From: Gammaproteobacteria bacterium
GTDB lineage: Bacteria > Pseudomonadota > Gammaproteobacteria > Ga0077536
Length of the DNA: 64,000 bases
NCBI GenBank assembly: GCA_024235015.1
Contig: JACKNG010000004.1
Span: 124,001 to 188,000 of the forward strand
Direction: 5' to 3'
In this document: positions 8,839 to 18,063 of the stretch, piece after piece
Numbering within the stretch: position 1 is the stretch's first letter
Layout of the letters: each line of letters starts with the position of its first letter
Notes under the pieces: generated by a model
What the model saw: only the letters and a program-made list of their open reading frames with translations
The model's database searches: none
What the model was told of the DNA's origin: nothing
Made by a program: the position numbers and the translations under genes

Positions 8839-9435
8839 TCAGCTCGTACGCGAGCCGCGCAGCAGGCGTTTCAGGTCGGCCTTGATGCCTGCAGGGTCGG
8901 AAAGGTCGGGAAAGAACATCATGATCTGGCCTCGCCAGTCGAGAAACAGGACACCCGTGGGCGGCGCCAAGCCACCCGCGGCGGTGCCGGCCGCCGCCGC
9001 GAGGCGCGCCCGCACGGCCGGCGCGGCGAAGAAATGCGGTGGCGTGGTGCCCCCCTGCGGGGCGCTGTCGGCCACTGCGGCGATCCGCACGCGGGTCGCG
9101 TCGCGACCGATCACGGTGCGGATGGCATCGAGCAGTCCCGCGGCTTCGTTACAGGCTTCTTCGCAGGCGCCATCGGTGAAATAGAGCATCGCCCATTCGC
9201 CGGGCGCGAGGGTGAATTCCCGCAGGGGTGCCATGTCGTCGTCGTGACGGATGTCGAGCGGGGGCTCGATGAACAGGCCGTGGTTGACCAGGTGGGTACC
9301 CTCGCCCGGCGGAGCGATGCGCGCGTACCACCAGGCGACGAGGATCGGCACGACGAACAAGGCGACGACCAGGAGGAGGGTAAGCCGCGGGGCCAGGCCG
9401 CCCCGTGTCGGGGCCGGGGTCGAATGGTCGCTCAT
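8839..9435 (-). CDS. Membrane-anchored SCO-like (CxxxC) cytochrome oxidase assembly protein
   Basis: 198 residues: cytoplasmic tail, one TM anchor (LTLLLVVALFVVPILVAWWYA, about 18-38) and a periplasmic thioredoxin-like domain. The segment LYFTDGACEEACNEAAG carries a CxxxC pair as in SCO copper chaperones, and LFLDWRGQIMMFFPDL resembles the C-terminal strand-turn of that fold. The distal copper histidine is not obvious. It starts at 9435 with an ATGA overlap to surf1, so both are co-translated. In related clusters this position holds a small oxidase-associated protein; a role in CuA insertion or redox control is inferred. Confidence 0.7.
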   Translation of the reverse strand: MSDHSTPAPTRGGLAPRLTLLLVVALFVVPILVAWWYARIAPPGEGTHLVNHGLFIEPPLDIRHDDDMAPLREFTLAPGEWAMLYFTDGACEEACNEAAGLLDAIRTVIGRDATRVRIAAVADSAPQGGTTPPHFFAAPAVRARLAAAAGTAAGGLAPPTGVLFLDWRGQIMMFFPDLSDPAGIKADLKRLLRGSRTS

Positions 9436-10172
9436 GTCTGCGTGCTCCGTTTCCTGTAGGCCAAGGCGATGCCGATCGTGGCGAGCACCGCGGCCATGGC
9501 AAACCACTGTACGGCATAGGCCCGATGGCGCGCCGAGCCGTCGCCCGGGACCGGCCAGTCGACGGCCAGCGCCCCGGGGGCATCGGCATCGAGATAGACC
9601 ACGGCCGGCCAGGTCTCGAGACCGAACAGTTCGCCGATGCCAGCCGGCTCGACGCGTTGCACGCGCACGATCCGGGGCGCCAGCCATTCGGCCGTGGCGG
9701 CGGCCGCGTTCAGTTCCACGCCGACGACCGGCGGCTCGCCGATGAAACCGCTCAGCGTGAACGGGTCCGCCGGGGCCACGAGGTCGGGCACGGTTTCGCG
9801 CGATCCCTCCAAAGGAATCCAACCGCGGTCGATCAACACCGTGCGGCCACCCTCGGTGACGAACGGGCTCAACACGTCGTAGCCGACCCGACCGGCCTGT
9901 ACGCGGTTGTCGAGCAACACGTGCAGATCGCGGTAATGGCCGCGCAGGCGCACCCGCTGCCAGGCATGGCTCGCGGCGGGATCGGCGGTGTCGAGATCGT
10001 CGACGTTGACCGCCGGCGCTTCGAGCCGCGCGACGAACGCTGCGTAGCGTGCCTGCTTCTCGGCGGCGCGCGACAGCTGCCACAGGCCCAGGCTGCACAG
10101 CAGCGCGAAGCCGAGAACGAAGGTCGCAACCGTCATGACGGTGCGCAGCGTACTGTTTGTGGCCCTGCTCAT
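9432..10172 (-). CDS. SURF1-family cytochrome oxidase biogenesis protein
   Basis: 246 residues, two TM helices (about 14-32 and 220-240) flanking a large periplasmic domain, the SURF1 layout. Characteristic segments are GLWQLSRAAEKQARYAAF near the N-terminus, DVLSPFVTEGGRTVLIDRGW in the middle and AVQWFAMAA at the second TM. SURF1 proteins help deliver haem A to CoxA. The start codon is 42 nt from a divergent DUF2909 gene. Confidence 0.93.
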   Translation of the reverse strand: MSRATNSTLRTVMTVATFVLGFALLCSLGLWQLSRAAEKQARYAAFVARLEAPAVNVDDLDTADPAASHAWQRVRLRGHYRDLHVLLDNRVQAGRVGYDVLSPFVTEGGRTVLIDRGWIPLEGSRETVPDLVAPADPFTLSGFIGEPPVVGVELNAAAATAEWLAPRIVRVQRVEPAGIGELFGLETWPAVVYLDADAPGALAVDWPVPGDGSARHRAYAVQWFAMAAVLATIGIALAYRKRSTQT

Positions 10173-10214
10173 GACGCAGGATAATGCGGCGTCCCTCCCG
10201 CAGCGATCGCGAGC

Positions 10215-10439
10215 ATGGCAGATTCACCGTACATCAAGGCTTTCATCATCGGCGTCTTCGTCATGATCCTGCTGGCGCTCGGCACGGCCGGCTTCCGCGT
10301 GTTCCGCAAGGACAACGACGGCAAGGGAAACGACACGGCCGCGGTCAAGGCTTTGACCATACGCGTGGCGCTTTCGTTCGCCCTCGTCATCATCATCGGC
10401 GTGCTCTACCTGCTCGGCATCATCGAACCGAACGGCTGA
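10215..10439 (+). CDS. DUF2909-type twin-TM small membrane protein
   Basis: 74 residues with two TM helices (IKAFIIGVFVMILLALGTAGF and LSFALVIIIGVLYLLGII) separated by a charged loop. Small twin-TM proteins of this kind (DUF2909) sit between coxC and surf1 in many Gammaproteobacteria. Here it is on the opposite strand to both, divergent from surf1. Biochemical role unknown; association with oxidase assembly is from position only. Confidence 0.85.
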   Translation: MADSPYIKAFIIGVFVMILLALGTAGFRVFRKDNDGKGNDTAAVKALTIRVALSFALVIIIGVLYLLGIIEPNG

Positions 10440-10448
10440 GCCGCGCAG

Positions 10449-10478
10449 AAAAAAAAGCGCCACTCGGAAGTGGCGCTT
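10449..10478 (-). terminator. Rho-independent terminator of the cox operon
   Basis: A perfect stem (GCGCCACT / AGTGGCGC, 10457-10464 and 10469-10476) with tetraloop CGGA. Read on the minus strand it is followed by eight T (10456-10449). It lies 27 nt beyond the coxC stop and is therefore the terminator of coxB-coxA-coxC transcription. On the plus strand it has no T-tract, so it would not stop the DUF2909 transcript efficiently. Confidence 0.9.
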
Positions 10479-10505
10479 GCGGTGCCGTGTCGTCGGCCGG
10501 CTGGC

Positions 10506-11381
10506 TCAGAGCCAGTAGACGAAGATGAACAGGCCAATCCAGACCACGTCGACGAAGTGCCAGTACCAGGCGACCGCCTCGAAGGCGAAGTGGTGCTTGG
10601 GTGTGAAATGGCCCTTGATCGACCGCATCAGGATGACGAACAGCATCACCGTACCCATGGTCACATGGAAGCCATGGAAGCCGGTGAGGAGGAAGAACGT
10701 CGCGCCGTAGATGCCCGAGTTGAGGGTCAGGCCGAGCTCGTGGTAGGCGTGGCCGTATTCCATCGCCTGCATGGTGACGAAGGTCGCGCCCAGCAAGACG
10801 GTGAGCACGAGGCCCAGCACCAGCTGCTGGCGATTACCCTTCTGCAGACCCCAGTGCGCCCAGGTCACGGTGCCGCCGGAGGTGAGCAGGATGAGGGTAT
10901 TCCAGAACGGCACGCCCCAGGCGCCGATGGTTTCCTTGAACGAGCTGAACCCGTAGTCGGACGGCGGCTGCAGCAGCGGCCAGGAGGCGACGAAATCGGG
11001 CCACAGGAACTGGTTGGTAGCGGCGCCGGAGCCTTCGCCACCGAGCCATGGCACCGAGTAGATCCGCGAGTAGTAGAGCGCGCCGAAGAAGGCGGCGAAG
11101 AACATCACCTCGGAGAAGATGAACCACATCATGCCCATGCGGAAGCTGACGTCGACGTGGTCGTTGTAGATGCCGCTCTCGCTCTCGCCGATGACGGTGC
11201 CGAACCAGCCGAACAGTACGTAGAGGAACAGCAGGAAACCCGCGCCCAGGATCATGGGCCCGATGCCGGCACCGTTGAGCGTCGTCGCGCCGCCCACGAA
11301 CATGGTGAAGATTGCGATCGAAGTGACCACCGGCCAGTGACTCGGCCCCGGAATGTAGTAATCGGTATGTGCTGCAGCCAT
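10506..11381 (-). CDS. coxC: Cytochrome c oxidase subunit III
   Basis: 291-residue seven-TM subunit III of the aa3 oxidase. Typical segments are GMMWFIFSEVMFFAAFFGALYYSR with the conserved SE..FF, a long insertion before FNTLILLTSGGTVTWAHW, and TGFHGFHVTMG near the C-terminus ending in YWHFVDVVWIGLF. Last structural gene of the operon, ending at a strong terminator, 46 nt after ctaG. Confidence 0.97.
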   Translation of the reverse strand: MAAAHTDYYIPGPSHWPVVTSIAIFTMFVGGATTLNGAGIGPMILGAGFLLFLYVLFGWFGTVIGESESGIYNDHVDVSFRMGMMWFIFSEVMFFAAFFGALYYSRIYSVPWLGGEGSGAATNQFLWPDFVASWPLLQPPSDYGFSSFKETIGAWGVPFWNTLILLTSGGTVTWAHWGLQKGNRQQLVLGLVLTVLLGATFVTMQAMEYGHAYHELGLTLNSGIYGATFFLLTGFHGFHVTMGTVMLFVILMRSIKGHFTPKHHFAFEAVAWYWHFVDVVWIGLFIFVYWL

Positions 11382-11427
11382 GACGTTGTTCTCTGCTTTG
11401 CGGTTATTGGGTCAACGGGTTCGGAAA

Positions 11428-12003
11428 TCAGGAGCGCGGCGGGTCCGCCGCCTCGGCCGTCTCGTCCGGTTGGAGCGACTCGAAGAAGGTGTAGCCGAGG
11501 GTCAGCGTGCTGATGTCCTCCGGCAGCTTCGGGTCGACGACGAAGCGCACCGGCATCTGGCGCGTCTCGCCGGCGTCGAGATGCTGCTGTGTGAAACAGA
11601 AGCACTCGGTCTTACTGAAGTAACGCGCGGCGGTATTCGGTGACACGCTCGGCACGGCGTTACCGGTCACCGGCCACTGGGCGAAGTTGGTGGCCTCGAA
11701 TTCGACCACCGTCTCCGCGCCCGGATGGACCTGGACCTTGCTCACCATGGGACGAAACTCCCACGGCATCCCGGCATTCACGTTAGTCACGAATTCGACC
11801 GTGATCAGGCGATCCTCGTCGACGGTCAACGCGGCGGCCTGCGCCTCGTTGAGGCGCCCGGTCTTGCCGTTCAGACCGGTGACCTCGCAGAAGACGTTGT
11901 ACAGGGGCACCAGGGCGTAGCCGAAGCCGAACATCACGCAGGTCACCAGGAGCAACTTGCGCGCCGTACGGCGATTGGCGGCTTGGCGGGAATCGGGTTC
12001 CAT
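11428..12003 (-). CDS. ctaG: Cytochrome c oxidase assembly protein CtaG/Cox11
   Basis: 191-residue copper chaperone for the CuB site of CoxA. One N-terminal TM (LLLVTCVMFGFGYALVPLYNVFCEVTG) precedes the periplasmic immunoglobulin-like domain. The copper-binding motif is CFCFTQQ and the family hallmark YNVFCEVTGLNG is intact. Lies between coxA and coxC, the normal place in gammaproteobacterial operons. Confidence 0.96.
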   Translation of the reverse strand: MEPDSRQAANRRTARKLLLVTCVMFGFGYALVPLYNVFCEVTGLNGKTGRLNEAQAAALTVDEDRLITVEFVTNVNAGMPWEFRPMVSKVQVHPGAETVVEFEATNFAQWPVTGNAVPSVSPNTAARYFSKTECFCFTQQHLDAGETRQMPVRFVVDPKLPEDISTLTLGYTFFESLQPDETAEAADPPRS

Positions 12004-12007
12004 CGGT

Positions 12008-12121
12008 CTAGAGTCGCGAGAGGATGGACCAGGCGTAGATCCCGACCACCACCGCGGCCAGCAGCAGCGCGTTGCGCACCGCGGCCTTGCGGCGCGCTTC
12101 GGTGGTCGGGTTGTCGCTCAT
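12008..12121 (-). CDS. Cytochrome oxidase small assembly protein (37 aa)
   Basis: A 37-residue single-TM peptide starting MSDNPTTEARRKAAVRNALL, with the TM (ALLLAAVVVGIYAWSIL) near the C-terminus. It fits exactly between coxA (14 nt downstream of its stop) and ctaG (4-nt gap). Short proteins of this type are found at the same place in beta- and gammaproteobacterial oxidase operons. A longer in-frame start at 12217 would overlap coxA and is rejected. Confidence 0.75.
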   Translation of the reverse strand: MSDNPTTEARRKAAVRNALLLAAVVVGIYAWSILSRL

Positions 12122-12135
12122 GGCCCGCGCCTCGC

Positions 12136-13734
12136 TCAGCGCATGCCGCCTTCGATGGTCGACGGCTCCGGCGGCGTCTCGAAGCTGTGGTACGGCGGCG
12201 GCGACGGCAAGGTCCACTCCAGGCCATGGGCACCTTCCCAGACCTGCGCGGTGGCCTTCTCACCACCCTTGACGCACTTCCAGATCACGACCACGAAGAG
12301 CAGCTGCGAGAAGCCGAACACGAAAGCTCCGATCGAGGAGATCATGTTCCAGTCGGCGAACTGCACGGAGTAGTCCGGGATGCGGCGCGGCATGCCGGCA
12401 AGGCCCAGGAAGTGCTGCGGGAAGAACAGCACGTTGACCGAGATCACCGACAGCCAGAAGTGCAGCTTGCCGAGCTTTTCGTCGTACATGTGACCGGTCC
12501 ACTTCGGTAGCCAGAAATAGGTCGCCGCGATCAGGGAGAAAACTGCGCCCGTGACGAGCACGTAGTGGAAGTGGGCGACGACGAAGTAGGTGTCGTGGTA
12601 CTGGAAGTCGACCGGGGTCACGCCGAGCATGAGGCCGGAGAAGCCGCCGATGGTGAACAGCACGATGAAGCCGAGGGCGAACAGCATCGGGGTTTCGAAG
12701 GTCATCGAACTGTGCCACATGGTGGCAACCCAGTTGAACACCTTCACGCCGGTCGGCACCGCGATGAGTACCGTCGTGTACATGAAGAAGAGCTCACCGG
12801 CGAGCGGCATGCCGACGGTGAACATGTGGTGTGCCCACACGATGAACGACAGGAACGCGATCGCCGCCGAGGCGTACACCATCGAGCTGTAGCCGAACAA
12901 GGGCTTGCGCGCGAAGGTCGGCACGATGGCGGAGATGATGCCGAAGGCCGGCAGGATCAGGATGTAGACCTCGGGGTGACCGAAGAACCAGAAGATGTGC
13001 TGGAACATCACCGGGTCACCACCACCGGCCGCGCTGAAGAACGAGGTGCCGAAGAACTTGTCGGTCAGCAGCATGGTGACCGCGCCGGCGAGTACCGGGA
13101 TCGAGGCGATCAGCAGGAAGGCGGTGATGATCCAGGTCCACACGAACAGTGGCAGCTTCATCAGGGTCATGCCAGGCGCACGCATGTTGAACACCGTGAC
13201 GATGACGTTGATGGCGCCGGCGATGGACGAGGCGCCCATGAAGTGGACGGCGAAGATCAGGAACGGGAAGGCCGCACCCGTCTGCAGCACCAGCGGCGGG
13301 TACATGGTCCAGCCGCCGGCGGGAGCGCCGCCCGGCATGAACACCGTCGACAGCAGCAGGGTGAAGGCGAACGGCAGGATCCAGAAGCTCCAGTTGTTGA
13401 GACGGGGCAGGGCCATGTCGGGCGCCCCGATCATCATCGGGATCATCCAGTTGGCAAAGCCCGTCCAGGCCGGCATGACGGCGCCGAAGATCATGACCAG
13501 CGCGTGGACCGTGGTCATCGAGTTGAAGAACTGCGGCTGGACGAACTGCAGGCCCGGCTGGAACAGTTCGGCTCGGATGACCAGCGCCATGGCGCCGCCG
13601 ATGAAGAACATGACCAGCGCGAGAAGCAGGTAGAGCGTGCCGATGTCCTTGTGGTTGGTGGTGGTCAACCAGCGCATCAGGCCACTCGGGTGGTGATCGT
13701 GATGATCGTCGTGGTGGGAGGCTGCCTCACTCAT
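12136..13734 (-). CDS. coxA: Cytochrome c oxidase subunit I
   Basis: 532-residue catalytic subunit of the aa3 oxidase with twelve TM segments. The haem a ligand region ([16 protein letters not shown]), the CuB/Tyr cross-link segment ([17 protein letters not shown]), the two CuB histidines ([10 protein letters not shown]) and the haem a3/a ligands ([14 protein letters not shown]) are all present. The extreme N-terminus is histidine-rich ([10 protein letters not shown]), as in several proteobacterial subunits I. Reduces oxygen to water and pumps protons with CoxB and CoxC. Confidence 0.98.
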   Translation of the reverse strand: MSEAASHHDDHHDHHPSGLMRWLTTTNHKDIGTLYLLLALVMFFIGGAMALVIRAELFQPGLQFVQPQFFNSMTTVHALVMIFGAVMPAWTGFANWMIPMMIGAPDMALPRLNNWSFWILPFAFTLLLSTVFMPGGAPAGGWTMYPPLVLQTGAAFPFLIFAVHFMGASSIAGAINVIVTVFNMRAPGMTLMKLPLFVWTWIITAFLLIASIPVLAGAVTMLLTDKFFGTSFFSAAGGGDPVMFQHIFWFFGHPEVYILILPAFGIISAIVPTFARKPLFGYSSMVYASAAIAFLSFIVWAHHMFTVGMPLAGELFFMYTTVLIAVPTGVKVFNWVATMWHSSMTFETPMLFALGFIVLFTIGGFSGLMLGVTPVDFQYHDTYFVVAHFHYVLVTGAVFSLIAATYFWLPKWTGHMYDEKLGKLHFWLSVISVNVLFFPQHFLGLAGMPRRIPDYSVQFADWNMISSIGAFVFGFSQLLFVVVIWKCVKGGEKATAQVWEGAHGLEWTLPSPPPYHSFETPPEPSTIEGGMR

Positions 13735-13790
13735 GTCTTAGACCTCTGAACTGTGAATCCGGTGTAGTGTGCGATGCAGGCAATGCGATC

Positions 13791-14672
13791 TCAGATCGCG
13801 CCCTGCGCGTCGGCCTCGGCGGCGGCGACCACGGGTGCCGTCGCGGCGGGACGCGCGGCCTGCTGCATCTCGCCCTTCATCTTTTCGACCCAGGCGTCGT
13901 AATCGGCCTCCGGCAGGGCTTCGACGACGATCGGCATGAAGCCGTGGTCCTTGCCACAGAGTTCGGCGCACTGGCCACGGTAGACGCCGGGCTCCTCGAT
14001 GCGGGCCCAGGATTCGTTGATGAAACCGGGGATGGCATCGCGCTTCCAGCCCAGCGCCGGCACCCACCAGGCATGGATGACGTCGCCGGCCGTGGTGAGG
14101 AAGCGGATCTTACGATTCACCGGCACCACCAATCGGTTGTCGACGTTGAGGAGATAGTGCTCGACGCTGGCCGGGTCGATGCCGGAGTCGAGCTGGCGGG
14201 CATTGTTGCTGTCGGAATCCAGCGTGCTGAAGAAGCTGATGCCGCTGTCGACGTACTGGTAATGCCACTTCCATTGATAGCCGGTGACCTTGATGGTGAG
14301 GTCCGAATCGGAAACGTCCTCCATCATGATCAGGGCCTTGGTCGCCGGCACCGCGATGCCGATCAGGATGAGGAAGGGCACCAGCGTCCACAGAACTTCC
14401 ACCTTGGTGCTCTCGTGCCATTGCGCGGCCTTGGCGCCGCTCGACTTCCGGTACTTCACCATGGAGTAGAACATCAGGCCGAACACGATGATGCCGATCA
14501 CGGTGCACACGCCGAGAATGAGCATGTGCAGGTCGTAGACCGTGCGGCTGTACGGCGTCACGCCCTCGGTCATGTTCAGGGCCCACTCGGCGCTGGCCAC
14601 GCCGGGCAGGGCGAGCAACGCGGCGACGGCGGCCAGTTTCCACGGTGAACTTTGGGTTCTGAAGAAAGTCAT
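13791..14672 (-). CDS. coxB: Cytochrome c oxidase subunit II
   Basis: 293 residues with a signal peptide (KLAAVAALLALPGVASA), two TM helices and a C-terminal cupredoxin domain. The complete CuA site CAELCGKDHGFM is present, as is the aromatic electron-entry segment GYQWKWHYQY. ATG at 14672 is preceded by GGAG at 14683-14686 and is preferred to the upstream in-frame start at 14843, which would add a non-secretory basic extension. First gene of coxB-coxA-(37 aa)-ctaG-coxC. Confidence 0.97.
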   Translation of the reverse strand: MTFFRTQSSPWKLAAVAALLALPGVASAEWALNMTEGVTPYSRTVYDLHMLILGVCTVIGIIVFGLMFYSMVKYRKSSGAKAAQWHESTKVEVLWTLVPFLILIGIAVPATKALIMMEDVSDSDLTIKVTGYQWKWHYQYVDSGISFFSTLDSDSNNARQLDSGIDPASVEHYLLNVDNRLVVPVNRKIRFLTTAGDVIHAWWVPALGWKRDAIPGFINESWARIEEPGVYRGQCAELCGKDHGFMPIVVEALPEADYDAWVEKMKGEMQQAARPAATAPVVAAAEADAQGAI

Positions 14673-14856
14673 GCTTCTAGCTCTCCAGTGCCGTCGTGCG
14701 TGGCATCGACGGATTGGTGCATATCCAGGTTTTCGAATTGTCTTGTAGCGGCGCACCGGCGCCGGCGGCCCGTTCATCGAACCGCTCCCCGCGCCGGGCG
14801 TGAACCCCGTCACGGCAGGCTGAACCCGCGCTTGCGTCGGCATCAGCCGCGGTAGT

Positions 14857-15339
14857 CTAACGGTTTTTCTTCAGCGCGTTAATCAGCATCCCTGCGAATG
14901 ATTCGCGTTCGCCGTCGGTCAGAAACCGTCCGATTTCGACCTTGCGCCCGTGGGCGCCGATGAGCAGGCGCTGGGGGTGGAGACGGCTGCGCGGGCCGGC
15001 CAGCTCGACCCGCACCCAGTAGCGGTTGAATTCGTAGCGCGTCTCGACCGTGCGCGTGCCGCGTTCGATGACCAGCTGGTCACCGTCGAAGCGGATCACC
15101 TCGCGCCGCTCACCGTCGCGCAGAACCACGTAGAAGGCCACCGCCACGGCCAGGGCCTCGAGCCCGGAGAAGGGCAGGACGGTCGGCATTCCGAGCAGCC
15201 AGAAGAAGCCACCGATGGCGAAACTGACGGCGGCCACGGCGGCGACGAACCGCTTGGCCTGCGACCAGGTCATCGAGCGGGTGGGCTGCAGGACCCACAT
15301 GCGGGCGCCGCCGTCGCCTTCCTCGTAGGCGGTGACCAC
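14857..15339 (-). CDS. DUF2244-family membrane protein
   Basis: 160 residues with two closely spaced TM helices (FVAAVAAVSFAIGGFFWLLG and LEALAVAVAFYVVL) and a C-terminal beta-rich domain (YWVRVELAGPRSRLHPQRLL, IGRFLTDGERESFAGML). This matches the DUF2244 family often encoded near cytochrome oxidase genes. GTG start at 15339, 1 nt from the bioD stop, so it is co-transcribed with the biotin genes although probably functionally tied to the oxidase side. Molecular role unknown. Confidence 0.8.
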   Translation of the reverse strand: MVTAYEEGDGGARMWVLQPTRSMTWSQAKRFVAAVAAVSFAIGGFFWLLGMPTVLPFSGLEALAVAVAFYVVLRDGERREVIRFDGDQLVIERGTRTVETRYEFNRYWVRVELAGPRSRLHPQRLLIGAHGRKVEIGRFLTDGERESFAGMLINALKKNR

Positions 15340-15340
15340 G

Positions 15341-16006
15341 TCAGGGCGTGTCTGCCAGGCTGGCTGCCAGGGCGTCCAGGCTGCCAGTATCACCGTTCTC
15401 GATAGTCGCCAGCAGCGGTGCCGGGATACGTCGTGCCAGGGTTTCGACGACGGCCTCGCGGGCGTAGAGGTCGGGCTCGAGCACGTTGGCGACCCAGCCG
15501 TGGCAGACCACCCCGGCCTCGGCAATGGCGGCGATGCTGAGGAGGGCATGATTGATGCACCCGAGGCGGATGCCGACGACGAGGAGGACGGGCAGGCCGA
15601 GGGCGCGGACGAGGTCGGCGAGGTCGACGTCCTCGGCCAGCGGAACCTGCCAGCCACCAACGCCCTCGACCAGGACCACCTCGGCCGCGGCACGGCAGGC
15701 CGCGTAGGCTTCGGCGATGACGGCGAGGTCGACTACGGCACCGCTCGCGGCGGCGGCGATGTGCGGCGAGGCCGGGGGTTCGAAGAGATACGGATTGACG
15801 ATCGCCGGCGGGGCGGCGACGTTCGCTGCCGCGACGAGGGCGGCGACGTCCTCGTTGACCAGGCCATCGGCGGTGCGCTCGGCACCGCTCGCGATCGGCT
15901 TCATGCCGAGAGCACGGGTGCCGCGGCGCGCCAGGTGACGCAGCAGGGCGGCGGTGACGAAGGTCTTGCCGCAACCGGTATCGGTGCCGGTGACGAACAG
16001 GTTCAT
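15341..16006 (-). CDS. bioD: Dethiobiotin synthetase
   Basis: 221-residue ATP-dependent carboxylase that closes the ureido ring of dethiobiotin. P-loop TGTDTGCGKT at the N-terminus, substrate segment MKPIASGAE and VEGVGGWQVPL are typical. ATG lies in an ATGA overlap with the bioC stop (16003-16006). Last biotin gene in the bioB-bioF-bioC-bioD run. Confidence 0.96.
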   Translation of the reverse strand: MNLFVTGTDTGCGKTFVTAALLRHLARRGTRALGMKPIASGAERTADGLVNEDVAALVAAANVAAPPAIVNPYLFEPPASPHIAAAASGAVVDLAVIAEAYAACRAAAEVVLVEGVGGWQVPLAEDVDLADLVRALGLPVLLVVGIRLGCINHALLSIAAIAEAGVVCHGWVANVLEPDLYAREAVVETLARRIPAPLLATIENGDTGSLDALAASLADTP

Positions 16007-16878
16007 GTGCGCCGGCGCAGCCGTTCGAGCGGAAAATACTGCTCGGAAGCAGGCTTGGCCGGGCGCGGCGTCACGGCCCAGGCATGACCGTAGACGACCT
16101 CGTAGGTGGCCGGCAGCAGGCCGTCGCGGCGGTAGGCCTCGTAGGCCTCGGTCAGGGCGCGCAGCTGGCGCCGACCGAACAGCCCGCGCGTGCGCTCGAG
16201 CTGCGCGTTGCCGGCGCCGATGCCCTTGAGGTCGCGCATCAGGGTCAGGACGTCGGCATATTCGACGGTCAGGTATTCGGTCTCCATCACCGGGTCGGCG
16301 AAGCCGGCATGGCCGAGCATGTCGCCGATGTCGTGCATGTCGATGAAGCGGTTCACGTGCGTCGCGGACGAGGTCGCGGCGAAGGCCGCGCGCAGCTCGC
16401 GCAGCGTATCCGGGCCGAGGGTGGCGAACAAGAACAGGCCACCCTCGCGCAGCGCCCCGCGCGTGCCGGCGAAGACCGCCGGCAGGTCCTCGCACCATTG
16501 CAGGGCGAGGCTCGACAGCACGAGGTCGAACGCATTCGCGGCGAATGGCAGGTGTTCGGCATCGGCGCAGACGTGGCGATGACGCGAGAACCAGCGTGGC
16601 GCGCGCGCGCGGGCGGTCGCCAGCATGGGCAGGGCGAGGTCACTCTCGACGATCAGGGCGTGGCGGTAGCGGCGCGCGAGCAGGCGGCCGAGACGGCCGG
16701 TGCCGCTGCCCAGGTCGAGCAGGCGCTCGACGTCGAGCGTGACGTAGTCGAGGCGTTCCTCGAGGCGTGTGGCGACCTCGCGCTGGAGCGCGTCGTGGTC
16801 CTCGTAGGCGGCGGCAGCGGCAGCAAAATGCTGCGCAACACGGCGCTTGTCGAGCTGCCGTCCGGGCGGTGTGCTCAT
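16003..16878 (-). CDS. bioC: Malonyl-ACP O-methyltransferase BioC
   Basis: 291-residue SAM-dependent methyltransferase that caps malonyl-ACP to prime pimelate synthesis. SAM motif I LLDLGSGTGRLGRLLA, the post-motif DAEHLPFAANAFDLVLSSLALQW and the BioC-specific TLGPDTLREL are present. It overlaps both neighbours by 4 nt. The demethylating esterase BioH, often between bioF and bioC, is not here. Confidence 0.95.
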   Translation of the reverse strand: MSTPPGRQLDKRRVAQHFAAAAAAYEDHDALQREVATRLEERLDYVTLDVERLLDLGSGTGRLGRLLARRYRHALIVESDLALPMLATARARAPRWFSRHRHVCADAEHLPFAANAFDLVLSSLALQWCEDLPAVFAGTRGALREGGLFLFATLGPDTLRELRAAFAATSSATHVNRFIDMHDIGDMLGHAGFADPVMETEYLTVEYADVLTLMRDLKGIGAGNAQLERTRGLFGRRQLRALTEAYEAYRRDGLLPATYEVVYGHAWAVTPRPAKPASEQYFPLERLRRRT

Positions 16879-18050
16879 GGCATGGCAGGCCCTGCGGTCG
16901 ACGCTTCGGCGAGTGCCTCGACGAGGGCCTCGATGTCGCTCGCAAGATGGTCGCTGGACAGCGTGATGCGCAGCCGCGCGGTACCGCGCGGCACGGTCGG
17001 CGGGCGGACCGCGCGAACGTAGAAACCGGCCGCGCGCAGGGACTCGGCGAGCGTGAGCGCGGCCTCGGCAGCACCGACCATGATGGGCTGGATCGGCGTC
17101 GAGCTCGGCAGCAGATCCAAGCCGGCGCCGCTCGCGACGCTACGGAAATGCGCGATGTTGGCGTGCAGACGCTGCAGGCGGGCGGGCTCGTCGGCGAGGA
17201 TGTCCAGGGCCTCGAGGGCGGCGGCTGCGCAGACTGGCGGCAAGGCCGTGTCGTAGACGTAGGTGCGGGCGCGCTGGACGAGGAATTCGATGGTCTCGGC
17301 AGCGCCGGCGATGGCGGCACCGACGCTGCCGAGTGCCTTGCCGAAGGTGACCATGCGCACGGCGTCGGCCGGCAGGGCGTCGACGTTGGCGAAACCGTCG
17401 GCGCCGCTGACGGCGAAGCCGTGGGCGTCGTCGACGTAGAGCGAAGCGCCGTGGTCTGCAGCCAGCCGGGCGAGGTCGGCCAACGGTGCGAGGTCGCCGT
17501 CCATGCTGAATATCGACTCCGTGACGAGCAGGGCGACGCCGTCACCACGCGCGGCCAGGGCCGCAGCCGCGGCGACGGGGTCGGCGTGCCGGTAACGCCG
17601 GTGCCGCGCGCCGCTGGCGAGCACGCCGTCGATCAACGAGGCATGGTTGAGACGGTCGTGGGCAACGAAATCGCTGCGGCCGACGAGGGCGGGCAGGCTG
17701 CCGCTGTTGGCGAGATAGCCGGAGGAGAACAACAGGGCATCGTCGCAGTGACAGGCCGCGGCAATACGGCGTTCGAGCTCGGCGTGCAGGGAACTGCGGC
17801 CGGACAGCAACGCGGCGGCACCACTGCCGAAGCCGTGCGCGGGCAATTCCCGGCGCACGCGCTCGGTCACGCGCGGGTGATTGGCCAGGCCGAGGTAATC
17901 GTTGCTGGTGAAATTGCGCAGGTGCCGGCCGCCGATTTCGATGGCGGTGCCCTGGGCGCCATCGTGGGCGTCGCGCACGCGCAGCAGGCGGGCGCGCTCG
18001 GCGGTCGCCAGGGTCTCGCGGGCGCGCGCCGCCAGGGTCGCCTTGGTCAC
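16875..18050 (-). CDS. bioF: 8-amino-7-oxononanoate synthase
   Basis: 391-residue PLP-dependent alpha-oxoamine synthase condensing pimeloyl-ACP with alanine. NFTSNDYLGLANHP, FGSGAAALLSGRSSLH, YVDDAHGFAVSGADG and the PLP-lysine segment TFGKALGSVGA are visible. GTG at 18050 (VTKATLAARARE) is taken as start because it follows the bioB stop by 13 nt; upstream in-frame sequence only shadows the end of bioB. Confidence 0.95.
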   Translation of the reverse strand: MTKATLAARARETLATAERARLLRVRDAHDGAQGTAIEIGGRHLRNFTSNDYLGLANHPRVTERVRRELPAHGFGSGAAALLSGRSSLHAELERRIAAACHCDDALLFSSGYLANSGSLPALVGRSDFVAHDRLNHASLIDGVLASGARHRRYRHADPVAAAAALAARGDGVALLVTESIFSMDGDLAPLADLARLAADHGASLYVDDAHGFAVSGADGFANVDALPADAVRMVTFGKALGSVGAAIAGAAETIEFLVQRARTYVYDTALPPVCAAAALEALDILADEPARLQRLHANIAHFRSVASGAGLDLLPSSTPIQPIMVGAAEAALTLAESLRAAGFYVRAVRPPTVPRGTARLRITLSSDHLASDIEALVEALAEASTAGPAMP

Positions 18051-18063
18051 GCGCGGAGGCGGC

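Noticed and set aside
14673..14843. N-terminal extension of CoxB from an upstream ATG at 14843
   Set aside because: It would bury the signal peptide behind about 57 basic residues, while the ATG at 14672 has a good ribosome-binding site.
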